Shown in pieces: positions 14,950 through 15,860 of a DNA stretch of 15,860 bases. Position 1 is the first letter of the stretch, and each line of letters starts with the position of its first letter. Below the pieces are notes generated by a model that did no database searches, had not been told where the DNA came from, and saw only the letters and a list, made by a program, of their open reading frames with translations. The DNA is from CAYFUR01 sp964346275 (GTDB taxonomy: Bacteria > Sumerlaeota > Sumerlaeia > SLMS01), in the NCBI GenBank assembly GCA_964346275.1, contig CAYFUR010000086.1, positions 1 through 15,860 on the forward strand, read 5' to 3'. Position numbers and translations under genes: made by a program.

Positions 14950-15860
14950 TCAGCTCTCCTGGGTCATCAGCCGCAGGGCTTCCAGCACCAGGCGCACGCC
15001 AAAACCGGTCGCCCCTTTCGTGTAGTAGCGCCGCCGCCCTTCCGCAAAGGCAACTCCCGCCACATCGATATGAGCCCAAAGCGTTCCCTCGGGCACGAAC
15101 TGCTTCAGGAAATTCGCCGCGTGGATGCCGCCCGCCATCTTCTCTGTCGAGACATTGTTCAGGTCGGCGAGATAGTGTTTCAAACTCGCTTCGTATTCCC
15201 GCGCGAGGGGAAGCGGCCACAGCTCGTCGCCGGAGTTCTGTCCCGCCTCGATCAGCGTGGTGCGCAATTGATCGTCGTCGGTAAAGAGGCCGGCATAGGC
15301 GGGGCCGAGCGCCGCCGCGACCGATCCGGTGAGCGTGGCGAAATCCCAAATCACATCGGCCTTCTCTTCCCCCGCTTTAAAAAGGCAGTCTGTGAGCACC
15401 AGCCGCCCTTCCGCGTCCGTGTTTTCCACGTGGATGGTCTTGCCGTTGCGCGCGCGAATGATCGACCCGGGATGGTATGCGGCTCCATCCACGGCGTTGT
15501 GCGCCGAACCGATCACGGCGGTGACTTTCACCGGCAGCTCCAGCCGGGCGATAGCTTCCATGGCGCCCAGGACCACCGCGGCGCCCCCCATATCGTAGTT
15601 CATTTTATACATGGTTGCCCGTGTTTTGATGGAAAGGCCGCCGGAATCGAAGGTGATCCCTTTGCCCACCAGCGCGAGGTGCTCGCGGACACGGGTGTGT
15701 TTGGGCGTATAGCGCAAGACGATCATGCGCGGCGGGTATTCGCTGCCGCGGCCCACCTCGTACGTCGGCAGGAACCCCTCCTCCTTTAACTGCTTTTCGT
15801 TGAGCACCGTCGTCTTCAGGCCATACCGCTTGGCCAGGGACTTCGCATACCGGGTCATCC
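14950..15860 (-). CDS. pepA: Leucyl aminopeptidase, M17 family (start outside window)
   Basis: The C-terminal ~302 residues of a cytosolic dizinc aminopeptidase that removes N-terminal leucine and other residues from peptides. The frame runs to the right edge, so the ATG at 15858 is internal and the N-terminal macro-like domain is missing. The catalytic domain is complete: LVGKGITFDSGGLSIK supplies the first metal-ligand Lys and Asp and the catalytic Lys, MNYDMGGAA the next Asp, and the signature NTDAEGRLVLTD the bridging Asp/Glu and the Arg. ATLTGSVAAALG and AHIDVAGVAF follow, and KGATGFGVRLVLEAL closes the domain. A normal ending (TQES) precedes the stop. The neighbours downstream on the same strand are the lipoprotein and exporter, with a possible separate promoter. 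Family is certain; the symbol is inferred from it. Confidence 0.95.
   Translation of the reverse strand, partial: MTRYAKSLAKRYGLKTTVLNEKQLKEEGFLPTYEVGRGSEYPPRMIVLRYTPKHTRVREHLALVGKGITFDSGGLSIKTRATMYKMNYDMGGAAVVLGAMEAIARLELPVKVTAVIGSAHNAVDGAAYHPGSIIRARNGKTIHVENTDAEGRLVLTDCLFKAGEEKADVIWDFATLTGSVAAALGPAYAGLFTDDDQLRTTLIEAGQNSGDELWPLPLAREYEASLKHYLADLNNVSTEKMAGGIHAANFLKQFVPEGTLWAHIDVAGVAFAEGRRRYYTKGATGFGVRLVLEALRLMTQES

Noticed and set aside
1..15860. CRISPR array, IS element, tRNA or rRNA
   Set aside because: No regularly spaced repeats, transposase motifs, terminal inverted repeats or recognisable RNA cores were found on reading both strands by eye.

Overview
The window is a GC-rich bacterial chromosome segment with tightly packed genes on both strands. 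Three things point to a Gram-negative (diderm) bacterium: a lipobox-bearing lipoprotein coupled to a large MMPL/RND exporter, Sec-type signal peptides, and a sigma-54-dependent NtrC-type activator. UUG starts look likely for at least two genes. The exact phylum cannot be read from the sequence. The style (UUG starts, periplasmic TPR protein with a short beta-rich head, GH13 enzyme with a glucodextranase-type C-terminal module) would fit PVC-like or candidate-phylum lineages, but this is only inference. No rRNA, tRNA, CRISPR array, IS element or phage gene was recognised.

Layout. (1) Bases 2-1388, plus strand: the C-terminal two thirds of a NodU/CmcH-type carbamoyltransferase, overlapped by a small DUF5989 membrane protein. 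(2) Bases 1551-3370, plus strand: an alpha/beta-hydrolase esterase, then an RmlD-like dTDP-4-dehydrorhamnose reductase starting at UUG. Together with (1) this suggests sugar or secondary glycan modification, but the upstream context is missing. (3) Bases 3398-3742, minus strand: a small cupin protein, convergent with rmlD and divergent from a 941-residue secreted GH13 glycosidase (3872-6697). The 129-bp divergent gap carries candidate promoters whose -35 hexamers overlap. (4) Bases 6864-8789, plus strand: a 107-residue unknown protein and an NtrC-family response regulator, ending at a UUCG-loop terminator. (5) Bases 8962-10653: an exported TPR protein, followed by a strong GC hairpin. (6) Bases 10905-11369: a cytoplasmic cyclophilin. 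(7) Minus strand from the right edge: leucyl aminopeptidase (partial, M17), then a LolB/LolA-like lipoprotein and an 864-residue MMPL/RND protein joined by an ATGA overlap. A candidate promoter lies between the aminopeptidase and the lipoprotein.

Most of the window is ordinary metabolic, envelope and regulatory content. No clearly new multi-gene system is visible. The items most worth a second look are the coupled lipoprotein/RND pair, the unknown gene ahead of an orphan sigma-54 regulator with its nested GGGACA/TGTCCC repeats, the GH13 enzyme with an altered region I, and the hairpin-rich gap at 10654-10904 that may hold a 15-codon ORF.
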